A stretch of 64,000 nt of DNA, taken from Cardinalis cardinalis (Eukaryota > Chordata > Aves > Passeriformes > Cardinalidae). The stretch spans positions 1,398,215 to 1,462,214 of the forward strand of contig JACDOX010000084.1 in assembly GCA_014549065.1 (NCBI GenBank), in the 5' to 3' direction. The notes under the pieces are model-generated. The model saw nothing but the letters and a program-made list of their open reading frames with translations. It did no database searches and was not told where the DNA came from. A program made the translations under genes and the position numbers. Numbering within the stretch: position 1 is the first letter of the stretch; each line of letters opens with the position of its first letter. Below are positions 13,451-25,600 of the stretch, in pieces.

Positions 13451-16400
13451 ATGAAGTCTGTATTTTTATATTCACAAACTTTCTCAGTCATTTGGCATTT
13501 CAGTCATCTGATGGCATTTACCTTGCCCTGTCAGGAAGCACATTGCAGGCCTGTTGGTTCAGGAGCAATCAGTCACAGGGATGCTCAGTGTCTGCTCCCT
13601 CTGATACCCTGGATACGTGTTCTCAGACATGACTCAACCATTTAGGTAGTCAAGATGACACAGAGCACAATTATGTGTAACCCAGTGAATCAGCATCTAT
13701 CCTAGCAATCTGCATGCTGTAACCAAGTTTTTTAATCCTAAAACATATCCCATAAATAAGCAGAGAAATGTTTTAACTGAAGCAATTCTTACTAGAAACA
13801 CAGATTCCCTGTCTGCTTCCAATACAAACTCTTTCATCCTTTTTCTTCCCTTCACCTCAGATCCATCTCCACCACCAGCCAGCTTAGGTGCACCTCAGCT
13901 TGGCTTATGTCCGTTTCCTCCTCTATAAAACCTCCTATTTCTAGGAAGGATAGGGCAGAAAAGGCCATACTGTCTGGCCATATCTTCTGAGTTTCTGTTC
14001 GACACCCGGTGTGTCTTTCTGGTGCCATGCATGAAAATGATGGCCAGAGCAAGGAAGAGGAGTCTCTCAATACATGGGTCATGACTGGAAAATCAGTCTG
14101 CCCACTCCACTGTCATCACATGCAGGGGTCTGACCAAGGTCCAGCAGATCCCTAACTTAGGGCTCTCTAGCATGTAGCATCTCAACTCCTAAGGTTTTTG
14201 GATGAACTGATCACTTCCGTGTAGGATTATCTGCAAAACAGGCCTTTCATGGTATCATCTCTTTACTCCCAGCACCATGCAGTCTGGGGCAAACTTTAAA
14301 GACATGAAGACCCCCTTTTGAGCCAGTACTGAAGCAGGATACTCTTCATACAGAAACAGACCTTATCTTCATCCTTTGTAGGGGATGCAAGTTCTGCTAG
14401 TTCATCTTCGGTGTTTCAAAAATTTTTGGATGGGACTAATTCTTAGAGATGGAAGAGAGAGATTAAAAGGAAAAGAAGAAAACATTATTACTGTTTGTAT
14501 CTGTTCCAAGACCTCTCTTCTCCTCCATCTTTGTCCCAACGTCTACTCTATTTTTCCTTTCCTTTTTCAAGAGTAAACCAAAACCATCTTTGGGTCCTGC
14601 TGGTATGCTGGGATCCAGAAATCCCAGAAAGGATAAAAAGAGATAAGTCAAGTGCCATAAAGTCATTAAAGAGACTACAGCTGAGTATGTGAGATTCCCA
14701 GCTCCGTGTTGGCTGCCAATATGGGTGAATAAGGGAGATGAACGAGAGCTGGTGTGCCTTCAGTCACAAGCACAAGTATCCCCTGTGATGAATAGGAGAT
14801 GGCCTTAGTCCAAGTGTTCAGGAAGCGCCTAAAAGATTTCTCTGAAACAGATGCTTGAAACATTGTCACCACAGTATTCCCCAGTGGTGACCCAAAAGAG
14901 AAATATAAACACATCAAAAGTCAACAAGGTATGGCTAGCTTGAGGCAAACCTAACACTATGAACCAGCTTTGCTGGCATGTTCTAATATTCTTTTCTTAC
15001 TCACAGACTTTCCAAGAGCTTATAGCATGTCAGGCTGCTGACAGATATTGTGTTCTCTTCCCATTGAGTTGCCTTAGAAAATTGAGTGAGCGATCTCCAG
15101 AGGCAAACTAGTTTATTCTGGATTTAAACTGAGCTGTCCAACCCAGGGTAACCCAGGTCCTTTTTTAAGTCTCAGAAAAGAAGAACCTACTGACTCAAAA
15201 CTAAGGCAACAGTTCATGCAGTAACAGGTAGAAAAAGAGAGGAGGCTTCAAGAAGAAGAGCTCTGAGAGTTTAGCACAAAGAAGTTGTAGCAATTGTAAC
15301 ATTGAATTTCCCAGCTGGAAGTGATACTGCTGTGAGACATTACTTTAAATGTGCATCCTTTGTCTCTGTGACATTGCCGTCTTCATGTTTATAAATTAAT
15401 AGGGAAGCTGACACATAAAATGGTTCACCTATGGGCTAGATACAGGTAAAACCCAGAAACTAAAATTTAAGTTACTGTAAAATTAGGTGCTATAAATTAT
15501 GCAGAAGAATTTAAATTTCAAGGCTCTCCTACAGGTATTTTTGTTCACTTAGAAAAATAAATGTAGTCAGCACAAACCAGGAACTTATTAACAAACTAAA
15601 TCTGCAATATGTATGATGAAAAATCAATAAAATATTAGCCACACAATACAATTTACGGTTTATATCAGCAAGTTTGCGATAATTTGGAAACAGAAAAAGA
15701 CATAGAGTAGTGTTAACAAATCTTATCTCAGCAACTGAGAAATCTAGTTTTGTGAGGTTTTGCTCTAGGACAAAGTTCCAAGTAACTTAAATGCTTAAAG
15801 AAGAGCTGTTTAGGTAGCACTGCTGTTTCACAAAATTGAGTATTTTGACATTAATCAGCTACAGTAGGATTCATCTCACCTAACTTTAGAGTCCACATGT
15901 TCACAACTAAGGTATTCATGGAGAAAAGTAGGTGCTTTTAAGACTGAGGTCCCATGAAAAAATGCAGACTTTTGCTTTAGGATGAGAGAGATCATGTACT
16001 AAAAATTCCTACTTATCTCCACTGACCTCAGAAAGAGTCTAGAATGTCTGATTTGGATGCAAATTCCTTCAATATAAAAATCTGCTTTAATCATATCTCT
16101 ACTGAGCTCCAAAGCGTTAATATAATGGTAGAAAAATATATTGGAATTTTTGTTTTATTTTTTCCAGTTTCACATGAGAAACCATACTCCTTCTCCCATT
16201 TAGTCCCTCTGCCTTCTTTTATCTGTATTGTGAAATTTCTTGTGGTTCTCTGAACTGCACGTCTTCTTGTTTTTTTCAAAAGAGGTATAATCTTATAAAA
16301 GACATTAAATATATTTAGGGCAAACTACATAAGGTGAGAGTACATAATTAGCTCTGTTATCCAAGAAAGAGTCCCAGGAAGCAATCAACCTAACTCATAG

Positions 16401-17015
16401 ATATTGTAAGATTGTCAAACGTTCTGGATCAAAATATCTAGGCATCTTAATTAAGAAAGAGAACATGGGAATGTTTGTACTGGACTGAACTTGCATTGCA
16501 TTATCAGCTCTGAAATTTTAACAGCCCTCATTGGTGATTTTATCTTGAGATAAGGTAACCAGTTCATTCAAAGGTAAGGAGGACTAGAAGTCGGAACACT
16601 CTTGGCATCTTTCCAATTACACATATTAGGGAAATTATCCACAACTTGGAAAAGAGATGACTAAGAGATAGGCTCAAATGATCTTCTCTCAAATATTTAT
16701 AAACTGAGGGGCCAAAAAAGGGTAGAAAATTTTTGAGAAGATTGCTGGGTACAAATGAAACAGACAGTCTAGATTTCATGGAGATACTGGACGCATTCCC
16801 CTGGAAGAAAACGTGACACTGAAGAAGTCACCTGTATCACACTGGTAAGGTAAACTATTTGCTTATTAGAAACTATCCAAAAGTTTCAAAAAGGTCTGAA
16901 AACTAGACATGCAAGGAAAGATAGTCAGAAAACAATTCATACTATTAAATCCAGCATAATGTATTTTGAAGTCATGTGGCAAAGATAATGAAAATAATAA
17001 AAATTTCTCATATTT
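13451..17015. other. Non-coding, nothing recognised
   Basis: Ordinary AT-rich DNA, slightly less so between about 13.85 and 14.15 kb. No repeat family or exon is recognised. The part next to the CR1 relic (about 16.3-17.0 kb) could hold more of that old element, but I could not align it to any CR1 region. Confidence 0.4.
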
Positions 17016-17430
17016 TATACTATCAGTAGAAATACAGAAGGTAAACAAAAGTAATTGAAAATTGTTGCTGATCAAAAGCAATTGGCATCACTGAAACCTG
17101 GTGGGACTAATTTCTTATCTAGTATTATTAAATCATAGCTTATAACCTCTTTGGGAAAGGCTGTGTAAGGAAAAGAGGTTGGAATTTTGCTCGTTTTAGA
17201 AGGCAATTACTTGCTTTAGAATTATTGATAACTTAGAACAGCAGGACTTTGAACATACACGGATCAATGAACGGGTTCTGATGAAGGGTTGTTGCAGATC
17301 GTCTGACCAAACTACAGAATGGGATGAACTCATCCTGACTTATCAGTGATGTGGAACAAGTGGTGTGGTTTTGGAGGCTTCAGCACAGTGAATGCATGCT
17401 GCAGGTTTCAATTGGATTACAGGAAATCAT
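17016..17430 (+). mobile_element. Decayed CR1-type LINE fragment, ORF2 endonuclease domain
   Basis: This is a relic of a CR1 non-LTR retrotransposon. The intact ORF2 endonuclease would nick target DNA for reverse transcription. Conserved islands occur in the right order and at about the right distances, but in shifted frames. YTISRNTEGKQK from 17016 resembles the family's YTNARS-like amino end of the endonuclease. AIGITETWWD at 17078-17107 carries the family's ITETWW motif. Twelve codons later a tyrosine followed by LF and a basic stretch fits the next conserved block. GCCRSSDQ from 17287 corresponds to the YRPP-like block. AGFNWI near 17404-17421 corresponds to GDFN with the aspartate lost. 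In-frame stops directly after ETWWD and at least two frameshifts show it is dead. Its outer ends are unclear. The family call rests on remembered motif order and spacing, not on a search. Confidence 0.68.
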
Positions 17431-17920
17431 CAGTAGAGTTTTTGATATAACACTTTTCTCTATCCTAAAACCAAACCATGCTCTACCCAACAGGAGGCAA
17501 CTATTATATAACAAAGCAGATGACTAAATCATTACAGTGATAGCTGGCTGTTACCTAAAGATCAATAGTAACAATCCAATTGCGCTCAACGTGGGCCAGG
17601 AGAGGCCAGTTTCAAAGGGCTCTGTTGACAGGCACATAGATAAGCAGTACTTCAAAAGTGGTAATTTCCAAAGCTAAGAAAAAGTACAAACAAAACTGGA
17701 AACGAGCTCCAACAACACAAGTAAGAATCTAAGCACCTGAAAAATAATTAGTTGCAATCTTCACTTACACAATAAAGAATATGACCAAAAACTTGGGACA
17801 TTATATGTATGAGAGGATGTCTAGCAAAAAGACAGCAAGTGACAACACATGTAGGCAAACAACAGGATGATTCAAGCTAGGAATCTCAGAAAGTAGGGAA
17901 GGAAGAATAAAGGGGCAGTA
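17431..17920. other. Flank between CR1 relic and GC-rich island
   Basis: About 0.5 kb of AT-rich DNA. The CR1 ORF2 sequence expected after the GDFN block could not be followed here, so either the relic is internally deleted or its end lies near 17430. Nothing else is recognised. Confidence 0.4.
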
Positions 17921-18472
17921 TTGAACCCAGGCCTATCAACACTGGTGCAATCAGAAGTTTTTGTGCTGGGTTATGGGACTAAGGATCACCTCTGTGAGCT
18001 CAGAGGAGCAATGGTGGGGGTACTCAATACAAAGCTGAAGACCTTGAAGCCCACTATCCTGAATGCTCCTGAGGCTGTCCCAGGAGAAGTGCCAACCCAC
18101 AGACCCTCAGACAAACTGACAGAAAGGGCTCTTGGGGTGACCCCAAAAGCTAATGGAGCCGCAGAGACATGGGCCAATGCTGGAGTTCTTGGAAGGACCA
18201 TTTTGGGATGCACCTGCCTGTGCATACGTTTGTGTGTGGCAAGGGGAGATCAGGAGACACTGCTAGCTGTGACAGGACAGGCTGAGCATCTTATCCTGGC
18301 CGCTGGCGAGATCCACTTTGTGCTTATATCTGTGCATGGGTACATTTTGTCCAGTAAAGGGCTTCCATCCAAGCCATCCAGAGGAGAACAGGAGGTGTTC
18401 CCACAGGGAACGTGTGCTCAGCATCTCCCACTTGGCCCCATGGACCTGGAGCTGCATCAGCATTGCCTCTGA
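17921..18472 (+). other. GC-richer island with a 183-codon open frame, unrecognised
   Basis: An open frame of 183 codons runs from an ATG at 17921 to a TGA at 18470-18472. Two 60-base rows counted by hand (from 18061 and from 18181) are 57% and 52% G+C, well above the surrounding DNA. The predicted product has no transmembrane pattern, repeat or catalytic motif that I can name. The minus strand also has open frames here (79, 130 and 83 codons), as expected where stop codons are scarce. There is no clear polyA signal, promoter or splice pair. Possibilities are an exon or retrocopy of an unrecognised gene, part of an old LTR element, or chance openness in GC-richer DNA. I do not call it a gene. 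Confidence 0.2.
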
Positions 18473-20154
18473 TGAGGAAATGGATTTGGCACCTCCCTGC
18501 CGCCTGTGCTTGCTGAAAACAAAGAAAAGCATTAACATATATGTGATAATATTTCCTAGGTGAAAACAGAAGCACTGACCATTAGAAATCTGGAATGTTC
18601 TAAGTATTCCTGTTCTGTATTTGTAAAGAATACTGTACAAGATACTGGTCACCAAAAGGAGTACTAAACACTACATACTAAAAACCCCAAAACTAAGAAC
18701 AAACAAATAAACAAAAAAATCCCAAACAACCACACCATCAAAAAGCAAACAATATCTAAATTTTCTTTGTATTCTTTTAATCCTAATGAAATAAACAAGA
18801 CTCATCAAAATAAACATCTATTCCCTGTGTTTGGGATTTTTTTATTATTGGATAGTGTTGTAGGGCCTTTGTTTTTTACTAAAGCAAAACAATATTTGGA
18901 TGATTCCAACATCACAAAGTTGGAAGAACATTATTTATCAGGGTTCAAACAGAAAACCATACATCAGCAGCTCAGTATATCAGCTAGCCAGGCATCAACC
19001 TCAAGAAAATTACAGAAAAAATGAAGGAGCCCACTGATAAATTATTAACATAGAGAAAAAAAGACTTAATGACAGCAAAAATCACTTAAAAGAAAATCAC
19101 ACCAAAGAAACCTTATTTCCTCCTTTGAGGGGATTTTGTTTGGTCACTAAACGTAACTTCGGAGACCAAGTGCACTTTTTTCAGCATTTGCTGTAGCATT
19201 ATGGAATTTTCTGATTCAAATTGACATTGTAGAATATGGCACACTTCAGATAGGATAAGAGCTAGGCTGGGCCAAGAAGTATTTGTCAGATGATGGACAT
19301 TTACTGATGGGAGGTTTTCGAAGGAGTCTATGACTAGCCATAAGTCTGATCCTATTCCACTTTTTCATTAATTAATTACTTGGAATAAATATTAAAAATT
19401 GATTGAATCTTCACCTTAGACAAAGATTGGTGGGAAGCAATCACTAGAAGACTTGGACTTAAACAAAATGTGTTTAAATATATTCAAGCACAGCATAATG
19501 TAGCTGAAGGGAAGAGTGTGTGTGCCATCCACAGAGTAGGAAAGATGTCCCTCCAAAGCAGCTTTTTCAGCAACAGCCAATAAGAAATTCAGAACGTGCT
19601 CCTTGGGCAGTTTTGTAGGAAAATGGGCTATTAGAATCCCAGGACATGTAAGCAGCAGAAGTAGGAGGGGTATTGTTATGCTACCCACAGTTTAAGGGGC
19701 CAAATTTTGAGAAGGACATTAGAAAACAGAAGTAGGTGAAGTAAAAGGTCATAAAAATTGACTTTGAAAGCTGAAGAAAATGTGCTAAAGTGAAAAAATT
19801 TAACAGCTCAAGTAATTTAGCTTTTGAGAGGGCAGGCTGAGAGTGACATGATTGCAGTCTAAATACTTTCAAAGGAAAAAAATAGAAAGAGCTAAAGGGT
19901 TCTTTAACAAAGACAGATATAAAAAGAACCATAGCTAGAAATGAAGCCAAATATGAAATCATGCACCAATTTGTAATTGCAAAAGTGATTAGCCATGGGG
20001 AAAAAATATAAAGTCAAGTCCATCTTCATCTCTTGATATCTTTAGATCATGAGTAGAAGCCTTTGTGCAATATATTGCTCTGACAGAGAAGTTATTTTTT
20101 AAATCAACGTGTTCAGCTAATAGCCAGCCTGGGAATTAGATCCACAGGAATTTT
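18473..20154. other. Non-coding, with one A/C-rich tract
   Basis: Ordinary AT-rich DNA. An A/C-rich low-complexity tract at about 18680-18752 has A on the + strand, like most such tracts in the window. Open frames of 80-95 codons on either strand show no recognisable family. Confidence 0.5.
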
Positions 20155-20437
20155 CTATTTTGCCTGCAGCTCTTTCTTCAAAAAGGCCAGCTCTCTGACT
20201 TGGGCAGCAGTCTTCCCATCCTTACTCTTATTCCCCTGTTTCTCCAACGGCAGACACCCAGCTCTGCTTTTTTTTGGGCAGGAAGGAGACTTCTGCCATC
20301 TGTTGCTGTTTCCCGTGGTGAGGGGATACCAATTGATCAACCATTGTGCTAGTGCAGCCGAGATCCTGTGGGGCTGCCGGAGGGAGAAGAGGCTTGAAAC
20401 CAATTCCAGCCCTATGGCTACTAAGATCAGACCTCAT
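20155..20437 (-). other. Small GC-richer patch with overlapping minus-strand frames
   Basis: The minus strand carries two overlapping open frames (82 codons, 20403-20155; 69 codons, 20437-20228). A lysine-rich piece near an A run (minus strand of about 20265-20275) is where a one-base shift would join them. The carboxyl end of the longer frame, KDGKTAAQVRELAFLKKELQAK in part, looks like a short amphipathic helix. It could be a decayed retrocopy, but I recognise no parent gene and found no poly-A tail or flanking duplication. Confidence 0.15.
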
Positions 20438-22369
20438 TGCTTTCCCTCTAGTAAGTTACTGAACTTTGAATAATGAGAAGTACAGAAAGCCACTCATTTT
20501 GACAAGGAAAAAAGTAATTCAACTAGCATAAGTTTTATCATTCATGCCTAAATTCAGACATAAAATCAAGCCTGATAAGGAAGCCTTTCGAATACAGGAA
20601 AGATGGACACAACCTTAATAAAAAAAATAAATCTAAATGTCTTTGAAAGGTTTTTGGGAAGAGGCTTGTTCTCCTAACTCAGATGTCCGCAGCTAGGCAG
20701 AGGATCCCCACCTCTGGAGAGAAACCTCCACTGGTCTCTTTTGAGTGAGCAGAGTGTTTAGACCTGAACATTAGCAAGGTGATTAATCAAGTACTGTATA
20801 ATGTATAGGCACAAGTCAGATCCAGCTTAGGCACATGAAATCTCCTTTGTAAGTTGGACTATCTACAAGTTCTTCTACCTTTAAAACCTAAGACTTCAAA
20901 TACCATTCATGTGTAGCAAGGCTCCAAGGGAGAAATACTGTATTTGACTAGACCAGGTGGTGTATCATACCTGTATATCACCCCTAATACTACTACTGAA
21001 GGGAATAAGAGCAGAGGGAGAAATGCAATTTGTGAACAAAGAAGTACAGTGTTTGTTCACAAAGACATCTGACAGGCTCTGGGAAAGTGGAAAAAAAAAA
21101 CTTTCAGACTTCCAAAAATTTAGAAAAGTATTTCAACATTTTCAGGAGCTTTGGTTTAAATGCTCATATTTCTTTCTCTTAAGCAAACCAGACAAAAGAA
21201 ATTAGGACATCACTTATCAGTGTCTGATTCCCAGTCTCTTATTGCAGCCAAAAGGGCAGAGCAGAGGTATATGCTCCCCTCCAGAATCTCAACATGACTC
21301 CTCCTTCCCTGGAACACCACCAGCAGCATGGGCAGGGAGTGCTGTGACTTGAATGGTGGATATATTCCAATCCCAGTTTTTTCTTATAATAAATTATTTC
21401 CCATGAATTGTTCTTGGAACTTACTAAGACACTGAGCATTATTCATTGATCAAACCATCCTAAAAGTTGTCCAAAAATTTTTTCTTGAGAGAGACATCAG
21501 TCTGCGCCTTTGAGTTATAACCTGCATTAGACTGCATTTGTTTTGGGTTTGAGTTTGAGGTTTTTGACATGGTGAGGTAGGTAGTGAGAGGAAGAAAAAG
21601 GCTGACCTGGTGATTTAGGTTTCACTTTGGGGAGAGACATTACAGACATGTGTTTTTCCGTTTTAGAAGTAGGCTTTCAAAGTAAAGTATTGTCAAATTC
21701 AGGTATGTTTATACTTTCTCCATCAATCAGTAGTTGTTTGCAATACTGTGGATAAGTTTTGCTGACAAATGTTTTTAATAAGGGACAAATTTTTACTCCA
21801 AACCCATCACATCATGAAAATCAAGACTTTCATGCAAGAACAGGTTTGTTACATACTACTTGCCTTCCACAATTTAGACAAGCCATCAAAAACATGTGAC
21901 ACAAAACAACCTAGCTATTGAATAACTCAGTGGATCACAGACAATATGAATTCTCTTTTTTAATTCAAACCATCCAAAAAGCATTTATGAATAATGAACA
22001 TGCTCCTGTGCTCAAAAATTTTTCACAAGTGATTTGTGAAGAGGAAAAAAAAGAGCTAAAGCTGCAATATATATCTATTTTTTTTTNAATAACCAATTCA
22101 ATCAGAATTACTTCAGGAACTATTGTTCAGCATTAGCTAGTCATCATACCATGTACTTTTAAGGAATATATTAGATCTATAAATGGTCCATCAAAAAAAT
22201 GATAATTCAGCACTGTAAAGTAATTTGAAGACAAGCTTTTAAATATATGGTGTTTAGGAGGATATTGAAACTCCCTCACAATTCTAAAACATGCTTCATT
22301 GTCCAAAGAGTGCTGAGATTTAGGCTGGCTCATAAGTGTTAAGCAATCAATTCTTGTAGACACAGCTTC
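20438..22369. other. Non-coding, nothing recognised
   Basis: AT-rich single-copy-like DNA with an isolated N at 22087. No repeat, RNA gene or supported exon was seen. Confidence 0.5.
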
Positions 22370-22620
22370 AAAAATGCTTCCATTTAGTCTGGTTGAATTA
22401 CAAATGAGTTATTTCATTAGCTGAATTATGATTTTGGGATGAACTCCAGAACATTAAAGCTTTACATTTAACCTCCATTACAGTCCAGAATTGAATTAAC
22501 CTCTCTTTCCCATATAAAAGTCGCTAATGCACTTTCCTTGTAAAATGCAAATTTCATTACGCTATGTTTTGCAGAAAGCACTTAGAAAAATCCAGTAGAA
22601 TTAGGGGTCATAATATTTTG
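22370..22620. promoter_or_regulatory. Possible conserved non-coding element (weak)
   Basis: A dense set of TAAT/ATTA homeodomain-type cores and one exact POU octamer (ATGCAAAT, 22546-22553), next to a CCATATAAAAG sequence resembling an SRF or TATA-like site (about 22510-22520). AT-rich DNA produces such cores by chance, so this is only a guess that cross-species conservation could settle. A second octamer in reverse (ATTTGCAT) lies near 22942. Confidence 0.12.
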
Positions 22621-25600
22621 GTGCATTCACTTAAAACACTACATTTTAAGAAAATTAGTTCGTCTTTCCTCTCTTTGAACACTGACACTTGGAGGAACAA
22701 GTGCATCTGATTTACTTGCCAAAATAGCAGCTCAGTATCTCGGGGCAGCAACTCAATGCTGCTGTAACACATGCTGTACAAACATAAAGGATTATGTGGG
22801 AAGTTCTGTGTTCAAGGTGGTTCAGAGAATGGGTTTTTACTTTCCCTAAAATCTTAAGAATCTCTTTGAGGCCCCTCTGGGTTTAACATTTTCCTGTTCC
22901 CCATTCAGAATTAGAAAAGTAGTAAGAGAAATAAAGCATAAATTTGCATGTGGCTGGAAACTGGCTGAATTGAAACCACATATATTGTGTCTCTACCTCT
23001 GATGCCTATTATCTTCAAATCATGACTGAAGATCCCAGGGGATGTGGGTTGTTTCTCTAGTCACCTTTTACCACATTTTTCTAATGTAATATAATAGTTA
23101 AGTTTGAAAGTAGACTATTGGGATTGTAAGATTTGGCTTTGTTCAGAATGAGAACAGGAAAATTCTGCATGTAGTGCAAAGAAAAATCTGCAAAAAGCTG
23201 AACATCAATTATTTATTTGCCATTTTAGCATTAGTTGTTAGCTATTTCTTTAGAATATGAAACACAATTATGGAGGGAAAAATGAAACAATGTTAATCAT
23301 GAAATAAGGCATTTTAACAGGAAATCTGTTAGATTTTTTTTTTCCCCTCAGTTTTTTACAGGAAACACTCAAGGTTGTTCAGAGTCAATTTTTGTGAACA
23401 ATATGCATGGACTTAACAATTTCATGTTCAAACAGCAAAAGTGAACTGGACATTGTTCATAACATGATGAACTCAGACATGAGATCTGCTAAGATGAAAA
23501 GGTTGAGAAGTAGAGAAAGCACAAGGAGAAGAGCTGGTGACAATAGACATAAATTGTACAAATTGTTTTTACTGGTGCAACATCATCAAATCCTAGGATC
23601 ATAGTCCCTATTACTGCCATGGCAAATAATGAATAACATGGTTCATTTTTGTATTGCACCAGAAGTATACTCACCAGGAAGAACTACAGGGGATGGTTTT
23701 GCGCTCAAAATCCTTCATAATTCCAAACAAATTTTCTAACTGTAGATGTGACTTTCCCAAAAGAATTTTGTTTTCTGACCAGCTGTATTTTTTTGCATTT
23801 TGAAAGCAAGAGACACACAAGAAACTCATGTCTCTGGAGCTGAATGAAGTTCCCAGAGACCATCAGCCTACACCATCGGACAAGGATTGCAGAGCCTCAA
23901 CCCACAGAGTCCAGGGCTTATCCAAAATTTTCCCTCTTTTGGTTAGATTTTCTGAAAACATCCAAATTGTAAAAAACAGTCAATATGGAAAGTGTGTTAA
24001 AGTACCACTGACATGTATTCAAAAGAAGCTCATGCTAAGTTTTCTAGACTCACCAATATCAGAAAGAAAATGGAGAAGGATGAAGAGTACTGATAAAGCC
24101 ATCATAAAAGAATATGGCAATTTATCAAGTATATTTTTCTATTTTAATGATATGATCTCAGACTGTCAGATTTTTCTCCCTGTCCAGCAGATAATTAAAG
24201 GAACATTTTAACATTTTCTTTTATCCTCTTCAAGTTTATCCCCAACATTAAAATGAAGCTTTTACAGTTTTGATGAGACATTTAAGAGGAGTCAGTCTGT
24301 AAAGCTTACTTGTTTGTTTTCTCCTGGGGGTCTTTTGCACTTGTTTTGAACCATTCATTGGAGGTGGCTTTCAATTATGAGCCAAGATTCAGATCCTTGT
24401 ATAGACAGATCTCACACTGTCCATAAATTCTGGAATTTCACAATCATCAGACAGACTCTTTAAAAGCTTTTATGAGAAAATATGGTTTAGTATGGAGACA
24501 GCTGGTATTTAAATCATCCATGTGAGAGAAATTACTTTTATTCATTCACCAGATGCTTTATTCATATATAGATTTTTAAATTAATAATTCCATAATACTT
24601 GCAGCTATATAATCCTAAAATCCACACAGTTTTGCTCAATGACATTAACAAGATTTGACGTCTTTTTTTTCCTTGAAAATAGTTAAGCACATTTTGCCAA
24701 TTGCCATTTTGATGAAACATTACAACACATAAAGGAAAAAGAAAAAATGTAAGTGTCCACTGAAAAGATGAGTAGAGTTCATCAGATTGTTATTCCTGTC
24801 AGTACTCCAGGTGCAGACTTCAGAATCATTTGACAAGGAAAAACATATTGGCTAGTCACATGCATATGTACCCCTACTACTCACAAACTGTTCTGTGTTA
24901 TATTTTAAACCAAATAACTACAACGCAGAGATACCTGAAGAGGTGTGGAAAAGCTTCTTGGCAATTAAGATAAACTGAACAACAAGAAGTTTCAGGAAGA
25001 AAAATAGGGAATAAAACAAAATCCTGGAACATTGTAGAAAATTATTTAACAGGGTTGGCATTTGTTATATCAAAGAAAAGTATGTAGAAAAGTGGAAAAG
25101 TAGCAGAGCTGTCTAGGGCAGGGTCTCCACGCAAAATAAACCTGCAAACTCAGGTTTGTTTGGAAAATGTTTATTCAATCAAATAATACTGTTCTTCCTT
25201 GCAACCCTGAAATTATTTTTTCCTCTTTTCTCCTTTCCACTTGAATAATTTTTCATTTGTCTTCAATTTTCTTGTCTTGGTTATTACAGCTTCCTTCTTC
25301 CAAGCCTCATTCCACTATATATTCTCTTGGAAAATGTTGCTGCTTCTCACTTTGAGTTCCTGCACTGGCTAAATTCTACTTGACATCAGTTTCAGGGTCC
25401 TTGTCTTAACTCTGGAGGCATCACATAACACTTGCTACTGCTTCAACATTTCTACTGTTTCCTCTGCTTCTAAGTCTTCTGCCTCACACTCATGTAGTTT
25501 TGTTCAAATTACATTCTTAATCATCGCCTGGACTGATCAAAAGCCAACCTGTTTTCATCTAAGTCCTCATTTAATATACTTGATTGTGAGAAGNTAATCA

